From: Lachnospiraceae bacterium
GTDB lineage: Bacteria; Bacillota; Clostridia; Lachnospirales; Lachnospiraceae
Direction of reading: 5' to 3'
NCBI GenBank assembly: GCA_910574715.1
Contig: CAJTCH010000052.1
Span: 1 to 32,791, forward strand
DNA length: 32,791 nt
Positions 1 through 7,604 of the stretch are shown here, piece by piece. The first letter of the stretch is position 1. Each line of letters opens with the position of its first letter. The notes beneath the pieces were generated by a model. That model did no database searches, was not told where the DNA came from, and worked only from the letters and a program-made list of their open reading frames with translations. A program made the translations under genes and the position numbers.

Positions 1-1
1 C

Positions 2-322
2 CCATTGTGTCTCAAAGCATTTCATTCCAAAAAATATGAATACATTGTACAGGAAGTATGGGCAAGGGCAATCCTGTATAATTTTTGCTCGGAAATAGCT
101 ATGGCAGTAGAGATCCCTGAAAAAAAGACGAAACATGTATATCAGGTTAACTATTCGGAAGCAATCAAAACATGCCGGGACTTTTTGAGAATACATGATG
201 GGACAACAACATTAGACGTGGAGGGCCTGATCGCTCAGAATATCCTACCGGTCAGGCCCGGGCGAACCTTCGCACGCCAAGCAAGGTTCAAACTTCCGAT
301 CAGCTTCTGTTATCGAAACTAA
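2..322 (+). CDS. IS4-family transposase, C-terminal part (cut by window start)
   Basis: This is the end of a DDE transposase whose beginning lies outside the window. The visible 107 residues read through without a stop and contain the stretch HSKKYEYIVQEVWAR, followed by a conserved ILPVRPGR block and a basic tail ending FCYRN. These match, from memory of the family, the C-terminal helix after the catalytic Glu of IS4-type transposases common in Clostridia. The catalytic DDE residues are not visible, so activity cannot be judged. The flavodoxin remnant just downstream lacks its 5' end, consistent with the insertion or a linked deletion having broken it. Confidence 0.75.
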   Translation, partial: PLCLKAFHSKKYEYIVQEVWARAILYNFCSEIAMAVEIPEKKTKHVYQVNYSEAIKTCRDFLRIHDGTTTLDVEGLIAQNILPVRPGRTFARQARFKLPISFCYRN

Positions 323-579
323 CAAAAACAGAGCTAAACATACTAAATATACCTCAAAATGAGACGAATGAAAATGATTTTTTTTAATTTCATAAATTCG
401 TCTTGTTGTTATGTCTTTCTATTGCCATAAATCCATACATTGCACCACAAAATTGGGAGTACTCCCCATTTTACAGCATTCCATCTGCATTTGGGAATAG
501 AAATCCCCCCTCTTTTTCTTAAGTTGATAGAAAATCTGGTCGAAAACAACAGATCACATTATTATTAGAAGTTAAGTAA
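323..579. other. AT-rich gap between transposase and flavodoxin remnant
   Basis: No gene is visible here. It should hold the outer end of the insertion sequence, but with only one end in the window the terminal inverted repeat cannot be identified. A short self-complementary stretch, GGGAGTACTCCC, lies near 455-470. Confidence 0.4.
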
Positions 580-1182
580 ATGACATTGGGTTTGAATAGC
601 AGCGGGAATACATCGGAGACTTGGTATCTCTCAGACCGAAAACAGTGGAAGAGAGCAAAGGCTGCGTTTGAAGAGAATGAGAATGTCCTGTTTGCCCTGC
701 CGCTTTATGTAGAGAATGTGCCAGGGATTATGCTGGAGTTTTTAGCAGGTGTATCTGCAAAGGAACAGCCGGGAACCCAAATATCCTTTCTCCTGCAGGG
801 AGGATTCCCGGAAGTATCTCAAGGACGATGCTGCGAAGAATTCTTAAAAATGCTTCCGGCACAGCTTGGATGTGCGTATGGCGGAACGATCATCAAAGGA
901 GATATGTTCGGTCTCAGCCTGATGGGAGGAAGACTAGGAGCAAAACTGTTGCAGCCATTTGTGGAAGCCGGACAGCAGTTTGGAAAGGATGGTTATTTCC
1001 GGCCTGAAATCATGGAGTCTTTCTCGATACCGGAATATCTTTCGGCAAAGCAGATCCGCATTGCGAATGGCCCGCTCCGATATGTTCAAAGATTCGTGAT
1101 GTGCTGTATTGCAAAAAAACTTGGGTGTAAGACAAGATTGGATGCAAGGCCATTAAGCGGAATTAATTCATGTGGTATGTAG
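580..1182 (+). pseudogene. Flavodoxin-family (NADPH-dependent FMN reductase-like) protein, 5'-truncated
   Basis: The 200 visible residues match the middle and end of a flavodoxin-fold reductase: a strand and loop of the type VLFALPLYVENVPG that would face the flavin ring, then a QGGFPE segment and a helical C-terminal half. The N-terminal strand with the phosphate-binding Ser/Thr-rich loop (NGSP type) is absent, and an in-frame TAA sits directly before the first ATG, so roughly the first 50-60 residues are missing. No ribosome binding site precedes the ATG. It probably cannot bind FMN. It lies between IS debris and an ABC remnant, so this corner has decayed. A divergent short flavoprotein is a less likely reading. 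Confidence 0.65.
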
Positions 1183-1194
1183 GAGGAAACGAAG

Positions 1195-1383
1195 ATGGTA
1201 CAAGTTCGTGAAGTAGTCAAGGTCTTTGATGGAAAGGAAGTGCTGCGGCATCTCAATATGAGTGTGGAACGCGGCACTATCTATGGGCTACTCGGTGCAA
1301 ACGGCGCCGGAAAGTCCACCATTGTGACTGGGCTCCTGTTGACATTTAATATGGTACGGAAAGTCGAAAGAATGGAAATATGA
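1195..1383 (+). pseudogene. ABC transporter ATP-binding protein, N-terminal stump
   Basis: The 62-residue frame opens with a good ribosome binding site (AGGAGG about 8 bases before the ATG) and reads as a normal ABC-2-type ATPase start: VREVVKVFDGKEVLRHLNMSV and then Walker A GANGAGKST. Directly after the P-loop Thr the similarity stops and the frame runs into unrelated sequence and a stop. Q-loop, signature motif and Walker B are all missing. It therefore looks like a gene cut by a deletion near position 1320, with the rest and its permease lost. Its beginning resembles the intact ATPase at 8408 but is not identical, so it is not a simple recent duplicate. Confidence 0.75.
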
Positions 1384-1425
1384 TATAAAAAACAGAAAGA
1401 ACAGTCTAAGCTATTCAGAGAAACA

Positions 1426-1454
1426 TTGACAAACGAAAGCCTTTTCCATATAAT
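1426..1454 (+). promoter_or_regulatory. Consensus sigma-70 promoter of the TetR operon
   Basis: TTGACA (1426-1431) and TATAAT (1449-1454) are both perfect consensus hexamers with a 17-base spacer. The start codon of the TetR gene follows at 1485 with a TTGGAGGG ribosome binding site. The strength implied by perfect boxes fits a promoter kept off by a repressor. Confidence 0.85.
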
Positions 1455-1472
1455 TAAACTAATAGTTTAATT
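1452..1472. promoter_or_regulatory. Palindromic operator, probable TetR-type autoregulation site
   Basis: AATTAAACT-AAT-AGTTTAATT is a perfect 9+3+9 inverted repeat. It overlaps the last bases of the -10 box and the start of transcription, where a bound repressor would block RNA polymerase. The adjacent TetR-family gene is the obvious ligand; the pairing is inferred from position only. Confidence 0.75.
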
Positions 1473-1484
1473 GTTGGAGGGATT

Positions 1485-2129
1485 ATGGGAAGAAGAAAAA
1501 AAGAACCGAGAGGCGTGCATCGGGAGAACATTGCCTCTGCTGCAGCCGTGCTTTTTATGGAAAAGGGAATTTCCCAGACATCTATGGATGATATTGCAAA
1601 AGCAGCAGGTTACAGTAAGGCAACGCTTTATGTGTATTTTGAAAGCAAGGAAGAAATTGTCAGCGTATTGGTATTGGGCAGCATGAAAAAGCTCTGCGCC
1701 TACATCACATCTGCCATACAGCATCAGGAATCCACACGTTCAAAGTATGACCTTATCTGCAAGGAACTGGTACGGTACCAGGAAGAATATCCGTTCTATT
1801 TCAAAATGACGCTGGAAAAAATAAAGTTTCATTTTGAGAGCCAGGATTTCTATCCGGAGGAAAGGGAAACTTTCCAGGTGGGAGAAGAGATTAATGAAAT
1901 GATAAAGACTGTTTTGATGTCCGGTATGGAAAAGGGCGACTTGCGGGCAGATTTAGACATTGCGCCTGTTTCGTTTTCCTGTTGGGGAATGTTGTCAGGG
2001 CTGATTCAGTTTACGGCAAGTAAAGCGGATTACATCAAACAGTCCATGGGATTATCCAAAGAACAATTTCTTCAATGTGGATTTGATATGATCTACCAGT
2101 CTATTGCAGGTATGGAGGTAAAACAATGA
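1485..2129 (+). CDS. TetR/AcrR-family transcriptional regulator
   Basis: This 214-aa protein has the standard TetR layout. Residues about 10-57 hold the helix-turn-helix, with GISQTSMDDIAKAAGYSKATLYVYF matching the conserved core (written here as GISQTSMDDIAKAA then GYSKATLYVYF). The rest is a variable ligand-binding, dimerising domain. It heads an operon: its stop overlaps the start of the flavodoxin gene by four bases (ATGA), and that gene overlaps the FMN-binding gene. The start is fixed by TTGGAGGG six bases before ATG. The palindrome over its own promoter suggests it represses the operon, with release by an unknown ligand, perhaps a redox-active or aromatic compound handled by the two flavoproteins. 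Confidence 0.92.
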   Translation: MGRRKKEPRGVHRENIASAAAVLFMEKGISQTSMDDIAKAAGYSKATLYVYFESKEEIVSVLVLGSMKKLCAYITSAIQHQESTRSKYDLICKELVRYQEEYPFYFKMTLEKIKFHFESQDFYPEERETFQVGEEINEMIKTVLMSGMEKGDLRADLDIAPVSFSCWGMLSGLIQFTASKADYIKQSMGLSKEQFLQCGFDMIYQSIAGMEVKQ

Positions 2130-2695
2130 TCCAGAAGCAAGCGCTTGCGATTTTAGGGAGCCCTCATTCGAGTGGAATTACAGCAACTATGTTGAAACAT
2201 TCTGTTAATGTGGCAGAAAAAGCGGGATATGCCGTTACCAAAATCAATTTATATGAAAAAAATCTTGCCTATTGTACAGGATGCAGGGCATGTTTAAAGA
2301 CAGAGCAATGTGTGCTGAAGGATGATATCCATGAAATTACTTCTCAGCTTGGGGCATGTCAGGTCGTGATCCTTGCTGCTCCCGTATATTGGGCAAATGT
2401 TCCGGCTCCTGTGAAAAATCTTTTTGACCGGTTGCTTGGAATTGCTATGGAAGAGACGAGAGCTTTCCCCAAACCAAGATTGTGCGGAAAGAAATATATG
2501 TTGCTGACCGCCTGTAATACCCCGGCTCCGTTTTCCTGGATATTCGGGCAAAGCAGAGGCGCAATCCGTAATATGGATGAATTTTTTAAAACTGCCGGTA
2601 TGAAACCAATTGGGAAAATCGTCTGTGCCAATACAGGAAAGAGGAAGGCCGTACCAGACCACATCTTGAGAAAGATTGAGAGGCGATTCAAATGA
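2126..2695 (+). CDS. Flavodoxin-family NAD(P)H-dependent oxidoreductase
   Basis: The 189-aa product has the flavodoxin-like fold of FMN-dependent NAD(P)H reductases. The first strand and phosphate loop read ALAILGSPHSSGIT (residues about 6-19). A cysteine cluster, YCTGCRACLKTEQCVLKDD (about 49-67), is typical of the iron-sulfur-flavoprotein-like branch of this family, although here the Cys spacing may simply be structural. The strand VILAAPVYWANVPAPVKNLFDR (about 86-107, split AAPVYW then PVKNLFDRL) forms the flavin-facing loop. It is translationally coupled to the TetR gene upstream and the FMN-binding gene downstream, so it probably acts in the cytoplasm as the electron donor or detoxifying reductase of this small operon. 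Confidence 0.88.
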   Translation: MIQKQALAILGSPHSSGITATMLKHSVNVAEKAGYAVTKINLYEKNLAYCTGCRACLKTEQCVLKDDIHEITSQLGACQVVILAAPVYWANVPAPVKNLFDRLLGIAMEETRAFPKPRLCGKKYMLLTACNTPAPFSWIFGQSRGAIRNMDEFFKTAGMKPIGKIVCANTGKRKAVPDHILRKIERRFK

Positions 2696-3099
2696 GACAA
2701 CATAATAAAAAGTTGCTTGTAGGCGTTGCTGCAGCCACGGTTTTTTTAGGACTGATTGTTCTGACAGTTTATTTGAAAAGTGTATGGGATTATAAGCAGG
2801 CAGTACAGGAAATTTCCATTGGAGATGTCCGTATCAGTGATGTTGCCGACGGAGTTTATATTGGAGAATGCAATGTCAATTTCATTTATGCGAAGGTTGA
2901 AGTTACAGTACAAAATAAAGAGATTGAGAAAATCAGGATATTAGAGCATAAAAATGAACGCGGACAGGTGGCAGAGACGATTGTGGATCAGATTGTTTCG
3001 GAACAGAAGATTGATGTGGATGCCATATCGGGTGCGACCAACTCAAGCAAGGTCATAAAGAAAGCTGTTGAAAATGCTCTGGAAAACGGTTTGCAATAA
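2692..3099 (+). CDS. Membrane-anchored FMN-binding domain protein
   Basis: A 135-aa protein with one N-terminal membrane segment (residues about 8-27) followed by an exported FMN_bind domain (Pfam PF04205 type). The C-terminal SGATNSS (113-119) is the motif in which the Thr (T116) is covalently flavinylated by an ApbE-type transferase in RnfG, NqrC and related proteins. Start overlaps the flavodoxin stop (ATGA), so the two are coupled. The likely role is extracytosolic electron transfer through a bound flavin, with the cytoplasmic reductase as a possible partner. No ApbE gene lies in the window, so flavinylation would need a transferase elsewhere. Substrate unknown. Confidence 0.85.
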   Translation: MRQHNKKLLVGVAAATVFLGLIVLTVYLKSVWDYKQAVQEISIGDVRISDVADGVYIGECNVNFIYAKVEVTVQNKEIEKIRILEHKNERGQVAETIVDQIVSEQKIDVDAISGATNSSKVIKKAVENALENGLQ

Positions 3100-3160
3100 A
3101 TTTTTCTGCTATCGTGAGGGAAAGCGCTGTCTAATGAGACAGGAGAACCGGATTAAAAAT

Positions 3161-3202
3161 GCCAAAAAAAGTCGAGACTATATTCTGGAACAATGCTATA
3201 CT
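3161..3202 (+). promoter_or_regulatory. Activator box plus -10 upstream of the UvrA-like gene (copy A)
   Basis: GCCAAAAAAAGTCGAG (3161-3176) is followed after 15 bases by AATGCTATACTGC, which holds an extended -10 (TGC-TATACT, TATACT at 3197-3202). There is no good -35; the box covers that position. The same arrangement with identical spacing occurs at 8331-8372. A two-half box over a missing -35 is what an AraC/Rob-type activator would use, and such a gene lies at 5635. Confidence 0.65.
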
Positions 3203-3234
3203 GCGAACAGAAAATTTAAGAAAGGGGAACAGAT

Positions 3235-5487
3235 ATGCCGCATCAAGACAGCATTATCATAAAGGGATTGTGCCAGAATAACCTGAAAAATATTTCTCTT
3301 GAAATTCCAAAAGAAAAAATTATTGTATTTACCGGAGTTTCCGGTTCCGGAAAGTCCAGTATTGTATTCGATACGATTGCCGCAGAGAGCCAGCGGCAGA
3401 TGAATGAAACGTATACGGCATATATTCGGAGCAGGCTCCCCAAGTTTGAGAAGCCGAAAGCAGAGAAGATTGAAAATCTGTCTGTATCGGTCATCATTGA
3501 CCAGACAAGGCTTGGAGGGAATGCCCGGTCTACCGTAGGGACGATCAGCGATATGTATTCTGCCTTGCGTCTTCTCTATTCACGTATCGGGGAACCGTAT
3601 GTGGGTACAGCTTCCTATTTTTCTTTCAATAATCCAAACGGGATGTGTCCGGAATGCTTTGGAATCGGTAAGGTGATGGAGCTTGATATTTTGCCGTTGA
3701 TTGCAGAGGACAAGAGCTGGAATGAGGGGATGGTGGATCTCCCTACATTTCATGTGAATAACTGGTATTGGAAACAGTATATAGGAAGCGGTTTATTTGA
3801 CCCTGAAAAAAAATGGCGTGATTATACGGAAGAGGAACGCAACCTCCTGCTATATGGCTCCAGGGAACAGGGTGGAGAGCGTGTGTCGAAGCAAGTAGAG
3901 GGAATCCATAATATGATGAGCCGCCTGCTTCTGAAACGTGACAATTCCGATATGAGCGAGACATCCATGAAACGTCTAGCAAATTATGTGCATCCTCTGG
4001 AATGTCCGCTCTGTCATGGGAAACGCTTAAATTCTGCAGCGCTTTCCTGCAAAGTCGCAGGTTACAGCATTAACGAGATGTGCGGGATGGAGCTTACAGA
4101 GCTTCGGAAAGTGTTGGAAACCATTACAGATCCAAGGGGCAAGTCGATTGCAGAAGGGCTGGTTACAACTCTGACCCGGATGATCGACATTGGGCTTCCT
4201 TATCTTTCCCTGAACCGGGAGTCTGCCACTTTATCAGGCGGTGAGGCGCAGCGTCTTAAGCTTGTGCGGTATATGGGAAGTGCGCTTACCGGAATGACTT
4301 ATATATTTGATGAGCCGAGTACCGGAATGCATCCGCGGGATGTCCACCGTATGACAAAATTGCTCTTGTCCTTGCGGGACAAGGGGAACAGTGTTTTGGT
4401 GGTGGAGCATGACAAGGATGTGATTTCCATTGCAGATGAAGTGATTGATATCGGACCGTTGGCGGGGAGAAAAGGCGGGGAAATCCTATATCAGGGAAGC
4501 TATACCGGGCTTTTGGATTCTGGCACTCTAACAGGTAATGCCATGAAAGCGTTGATACCATTGAAAGAAACGACCAGAAAACCGGAAGGGTTTCTTCCGG
4601 TCCGAAACGCAAATATCCATAACCTGAAGAATGTTTCCGCTGATATTCCACTAAATGTATTGACCGCTGTGACCGGTGTGGCGGGTTCGGGGAAGAGTTC
4701 TCTGATTCGTGATATTTTTGCAAAGCAGTATGAGGAACGGGTGATTTTAGTGGATCAATCTCCGGTGACGGCCACAGGACGCTCTACGCCTGCAACTTTT
4801 TTAGGATTTTTCGATGATATACGTAAACTGCTGGCGAAAGAGAACGGTGTAGGTGCAGGCTTGTTTTCCTTTAACAGTAAAGGGGCATGCCCGGACTGTA
4901 AAGGACGGGGAGTGATTGTGACAGAGCTGGTTTTCATGGATCCGGTGACGACCACCTGTGAGGCCTGCGGCGGCAGCCGGTACAGTGAAGAAGCCCTTTC
5001 GTATTCCTATCATGGAAAAAATATTGTGGATATTCTGGACATGAATGCGGAAGAAGCAGAAGAGTTTTTTTCAGGCTGTCCAAAGATTCGCAAAGCTGTA
5101 CATGCTATGGTGGAGGTTGGGTTATCCTATCTATCATTGGGGCAGTCTCTGTCTACGTTATCCGGCGGAGAGCGCCAGAGGGTGAAACTGGCAAAATATC
5201 TGGATAAGAGAGGCAATATCTACGTGCTGGATGAACCGACAACGGGGCTTCATGCTTCGGATGTACAGGCAGTCATGGAGCTTTTGGACAGTTTTGTAAA
5301 GCGGGGCAATACGGTAATTGTGATAGAACACAATATGGATGTGGTAAAGCTGGCAGATTATGTGATTGACATCGGTCCGGATGGCGGAACATCCGGAGGG
5401 GAAATTGTCTTTACCGGAACTCCGTCAGAGATGGCATGGCATGGGAAAACGATTACGGCTGAATATTTACGGAGGTCTTTGCAATAA
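3235..5487 (+). CDS. UvrA-like double ABC ATPase (short, UvrA2/DrrC-type)
   Basis: At 750 residues this is about 190 shorter than housekeeping UvrA (about 940). Both ABC halves are complete: Walker A GVSGSGKSS (about 34-42) and GVAGSGKSS (about 480), signatures LSGGEAQR and LSGGERQR, Walker B with FDEPSTGMH and LDEPTTGLH. UvrA zinc modules are present (CPECFG, CPLCHGKR, CPDCKGRG, CEACGG). The shortening lies in the first half, where the UvrB-binding region sits in true UvrA, so it likely does not serve ordinary excision repair. Family members of this type are linked with protection against DNA-binding drugs. AAAGGGG precedes the ATG. The upstream box is shared with the exporter operon, and an AraC/GyrI-type regulator follows, supporting a drug-response role. 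Substrate is not known. Confidence 0.88.
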   Translation: MPHQDSIIIKGLCQNNLKNISLEIPKEKIIVFTGVSGSGKSSIVFDTIAAESQRQMNETYTAYIRSRLPKFEKPKAEKIENLSVSVIIDQTRLGGNARSTVGTISDMYSALRLLYSRIGEPYVGTASYFSFNNPNGMCPECFGIGKVMELDILPLIAEDKSWNEGMVDLPTFHVNNWYWKQYIGSGLFDPEKKWRDYTEEERNLLLYGSREQGGERVSKQVEGIHNMMSRLLLKRDNSDMSETSMKRLANYVHPLECPLCHGKRLNSAALSCKVAGYSINEMCGMELTELRKVLETITDPRGKSIAEGLVTTLTRMIDIGLPYLSLNRESATLSGGEAQRLKLVRYMGSALTGMTYIFDEPSTGMHPRDVHRMTKLLLSLRDKGNSVLVVEHDKDVISIADEVIDIGPLAGRKGGEILYQGSYTGLLDSGTLTGNAMKALIPLKETTRKPEGFLPVRNANIHNLKNVSADIPLNVLTAVTGVAGSGKSSLIRDIFAKQYEERVILVDQSPVTATGRSTPATFLGFFDDIRKLLAKENGVGAGLFSFNSKGACPDCKGRGVIVTELVFMDPVTTTCEACGGSRYSEEALSYSYHGKNIVDILDMNAEEAEEFFSGCPKIRKAVHAMVEVGLSYLSLGQSLSTLSGGERQRVKLAKYLDKRGNIYVLDEPTTGLHASDVQAVMELLDSFVKRGNTVIVIEHNMDVVKLADYVIDIGPDGGTSGGEIVFTGTPSEMAWHGKTITAEYLRRSLQ

Positions 5488-5508
5488 ATCGAGTGTTTTA
5501 TCTGGCCG

Positions 5509-5565
5509 GAATCTAGTACAGCATTGCATAATTAACAGTGAATTCTGCGAGGTTGTACTAGATTC
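5509..5565. repeat. Perfect 12-bp inverted repeat between uvrA-like and araC-like genes
   Basis: GAATCTAGTACA (5509-5520) pairs exactly with TGTACTAGATTC (5554-5565), and inner bases around GCATAATT and AATTCTGC extend the stem imperfectly. No T-run follows, so it is not a classic terminator. It may be an operator for the downstream regulator or the end of the preceding transcript. Confidence 0.6.
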
Positions 5566-5634
5566 ATTAACTGTATGGTTTTTGAATCTGGATTCTGACA
5601 GGGTGGAGCATTAGCAGTATATCAGGAGGATGGT

Positions 5635-6543
5635 ATGAACGAACAAATGGAGGCTGTTCAGAGGATGCAGGAATATATTGAGGGACATTTGGAAGAAGAA
5701 CTTACATTAACTCAACTTTCGGAAGTTTCCCTCTATTCCCCATGGCATTCCTACCGGCTGTTTAAGAATTATCTGGGGGCAACTCCGGCGGAATATATTC
5801 GGAAGCTGCGTCTTTCCCGTTCCGCTATGCGTCTGAAACAGGAGCAATGCCTTGTTGCAGAGGCTGCTTATGAGTGCGGCTTTGGAAGTGTAGACGGATA
5901 TACCCGCGCTTTTTACAAAGAATTCGGCTGCAATCCGGGAGAATATGTAAAGGATCCGGTTCCGATTGTGCTTTTTATCCCTTATGGTGTGAAATTCAAA
6001 GAATTAAGGAAGGATGTTGTTGATATGGAAAATTTACAGAGTGTTTTTGTACAGGTAATCCGAAAGCCAGAGCGCAAGGCGATCATCAAGAGGGGAATTT
6101 CTGCAGAGGATTATTTTGATTACTGCAGCGAGGTAAGCTGTGACATATGGGGCATTCTTATGAGCATGGATTCCCTATGCGGGGAGCCTGTCTGCCTCTG
6201 GCTGCCCGAAAGCTATAAGACGCCGGGCACATCTACTTATGTGCAGGGTGTGGAAGTGGAGTCAGGTTATGCGGGGGAAATACCGGAGGGGTTTGATATC
6301 ATTTCCCTGCCTGCTTCGGAGTATCTGGTTTTCCAGGGGGAGCCGTTCAGGGAAGATGATTACTCTCAGGCAATCCTGTCCGTACAGTATTCTATGAACC
6401 AATATGATCCGGCAGTGATTGGTTACGAATGGGATGACGATAGCCCACGTATCCAGCTGGAACCGCGGGGGGAACGGGGATATATAGAATTGCGTGCAAT
6501 TAAGGCGCTTAATGTGCATTGTCAGAGCGATAGAATAAAGTAA
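5635..6543 (+). CDS. AraC-family regulator with GyrI-like effector-binding domain
   Basis: The 302-aa protein has two helix-turn-helix motifs at residues about 8-106, including TLTQLSEVSLYSPWHSYRLF and AAYECGFGSVDGYTRAFYKEF, and ends this domain with the usual CNPGEY. Residues about 130-295 form a GyrI-like (SOUL/Rob-like) ligand-binding domain. This order is the same as in Rob and BltR-like drug sensors. The start has AGGAGG seven bases upstream. It follows the UvrA-like gene by 147 bases, which hold a long inverted repeat. A likely job is to sense a small cationic or aromatic drug and activate the two matching promoters at 3161 and 8331. Confidence 0.9.
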   Translation: MNEQMEAVQRMQEYIEGHLEEELTLTQLSEVSLYSPWHSYRLFKNYLGATPAEYIRKLRLSRSAMRLKQEQCLVAEAAYECGFGSVDGYTRAFYKEFGCNPGEYVKDPVPIVLFIPYGVKFKELRKDVVDMENLQSVFVQVIRKPERKAIIKRGISAEDYFDYCSEVSCDIWGILMSMDSLCGEPVCLWLPESYKTPGTSTYVQGVEVESGYAGEIPEGFDIISLPASEYLVFQGEPFREDDYSQAILSVQYSMNQYDPAVIGYEWDDDSPRIQLEPRGERGYIELRAIKALNVHCQSDRIK

Positions 6544-6555
6544 ATATCTAAGATT

Positions 6556-7488
6556 CTAATTATCATATAGGGCAACTATATTATGTACTTTATATTTTAT
6601 TTTTTCACGGATATGTAAAGGTTCCAGACATTCGCACTTATCGCCAAAACTTAGAAGTATATCATAGTAGTAGTCTCTATCAATAAAGGGGAAGTCTACA
6701 ATGTAATATTCATCGTCATCTGGCGTAAAGTGTTCATAAGCGCAGAAGTCAAGTACTCTGTCCATTATAGATTTATGGATACGGATTTTGATTTCTATTT
6801 GCAGTGTTTCCACAATTTCTGCGATGTCTAAAATAGGTTTTTGATAAGCCCGTGGAACAAAAGTATCTTTTTTCATTTGCAAATCTGTCATGCGAGACAA
6901 TCGAAATAAGCGGTAATCATTTCTGCTATAACAGTATCCTTGAAAATACCAATGATTGCTTTTTAGTACAAGCTGATATGGTTCGACTGTTCGTGTTGTT
7001 TTATTTCCATGACGATCTATATAACTAAAGGAAATTGCCCTGTTTTCCTGCAAAGCAGTTTTTATAATTTCCAAATACGATTGAGTATTTCTGTTGCTTA
7101 CCCACGGGCTTAGATCTATACATATTTGGTTCACTTTTAGCTCAATATCTTTCGCTCTGTCGGCAGGAATAAAACTTTTGACTTTTGCCAAAGCGTGTAT
7201 CAATTCATCCCCCCGAACTATATTGTAAAGGTTGGAAAGGCCCATCAAAAGTGCTGAGAGGTCATCCGCCGAAAAAACTTTTTTATCAACCTTATAATCT
7301 GGCATAATTTCAAATCCTCCGCCTACTCCTGATGTAGAACGGATAGGAATACCTGCCATGCTAATTGTGTCTATATCGCGGTATATTGTGCGGGGCGAGA
7401 CTTCAAACGTATCTGCTAACTTCTGTGCGCTTACCCTCTTTTTTTCAAGGAGTATCATAATAATACTAACAAGTCTATCTACTTTCAT
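6556..7488 (-). CDS. YafY-type HTH/WYL-domain transcriptional regulator
   Basis: A DeoR-like winged helix (residues 1-60; VSAQKLADTFEVSPRTIYRDI) is followed by a WYL domain (about 130-210; note YQLVLKSNHWYFQGYC) and a C-terminal WCX extension. The 310-aa length is normal. A frame six codons longer exists, but the chosen ATG at 7488 has AAAGGCGG at correct distance while the longer start has none. It ends convergently 12 bases from the AraC-like gene and is divergent from the DJ-1/PfpI gene. A palindrome lies in the shared promoter gap, so it probably regulates that neighbour and itself. The ligand is unknown. Confidence 0.9.
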   Translation of the reverse strand: MKVDRLVSIIMILLEKKRVSAQKLADTFEVSPRTIYRDIDTISMAGIPIRSTSGVGGGFEIMPDYKVDKKVFSADDLSALLMGLSNLYNIVRGDELIHALAKVKSFIPADRAKDIELKVNQICIDLSPWVSNRNTQSYLEIIKTALQENRAISFSYIDRHGNKTTRTVEPYQLVLKSNHWYFQGYCYSRNDYRLFRLSRMTDLQMKKDTFVPRAYQKPILDIAEIVETLQIEIKIRIHKSIMDRVLDFCAYEHFTPDDDEYYIVDFPFIDRDYYYDILLSFGDKCECLEPLHIREKIKYKVHNIVALYDN

Positions 7489-7530
7489 TCGAGAGCCGCC
7501 TTTCAAATTCTTTTATTATCACATAAATGC

Positions 7531-7564
7531 TGACATAATGATGTCAACAATTACATGATACAAT
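7531..7564. promoter_or_regulatory. Divergent promoter with palindrome TGACAT-N4-ATGTCA
   Basis: TGACAT (7531-7536) and ATGTCA (7541-7546) form an inverted repeat in the 116-base gap between the two divergent genes. On the minus strand it overlaps a TTGACA -35; on the plus strand an extended -10 (TGA-TACAAT, 7559-7564) follows. It is a reasonable operator for the WYL regulator. Confidence 0.55.
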
Positions 7565-7604
7565 AAGGGAGCAGACTAATCAACTATGAAGATGGAGGAG
7601 ATTT

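Noticed and set aside
1339..1367. TTGACA at 1339 as a further promoter, with GTCGA as a third copy of the activator box
   Set aside because: No -10 at proper distance and the spacing from GTCGA to the nearest TATA does not match the two real copies.
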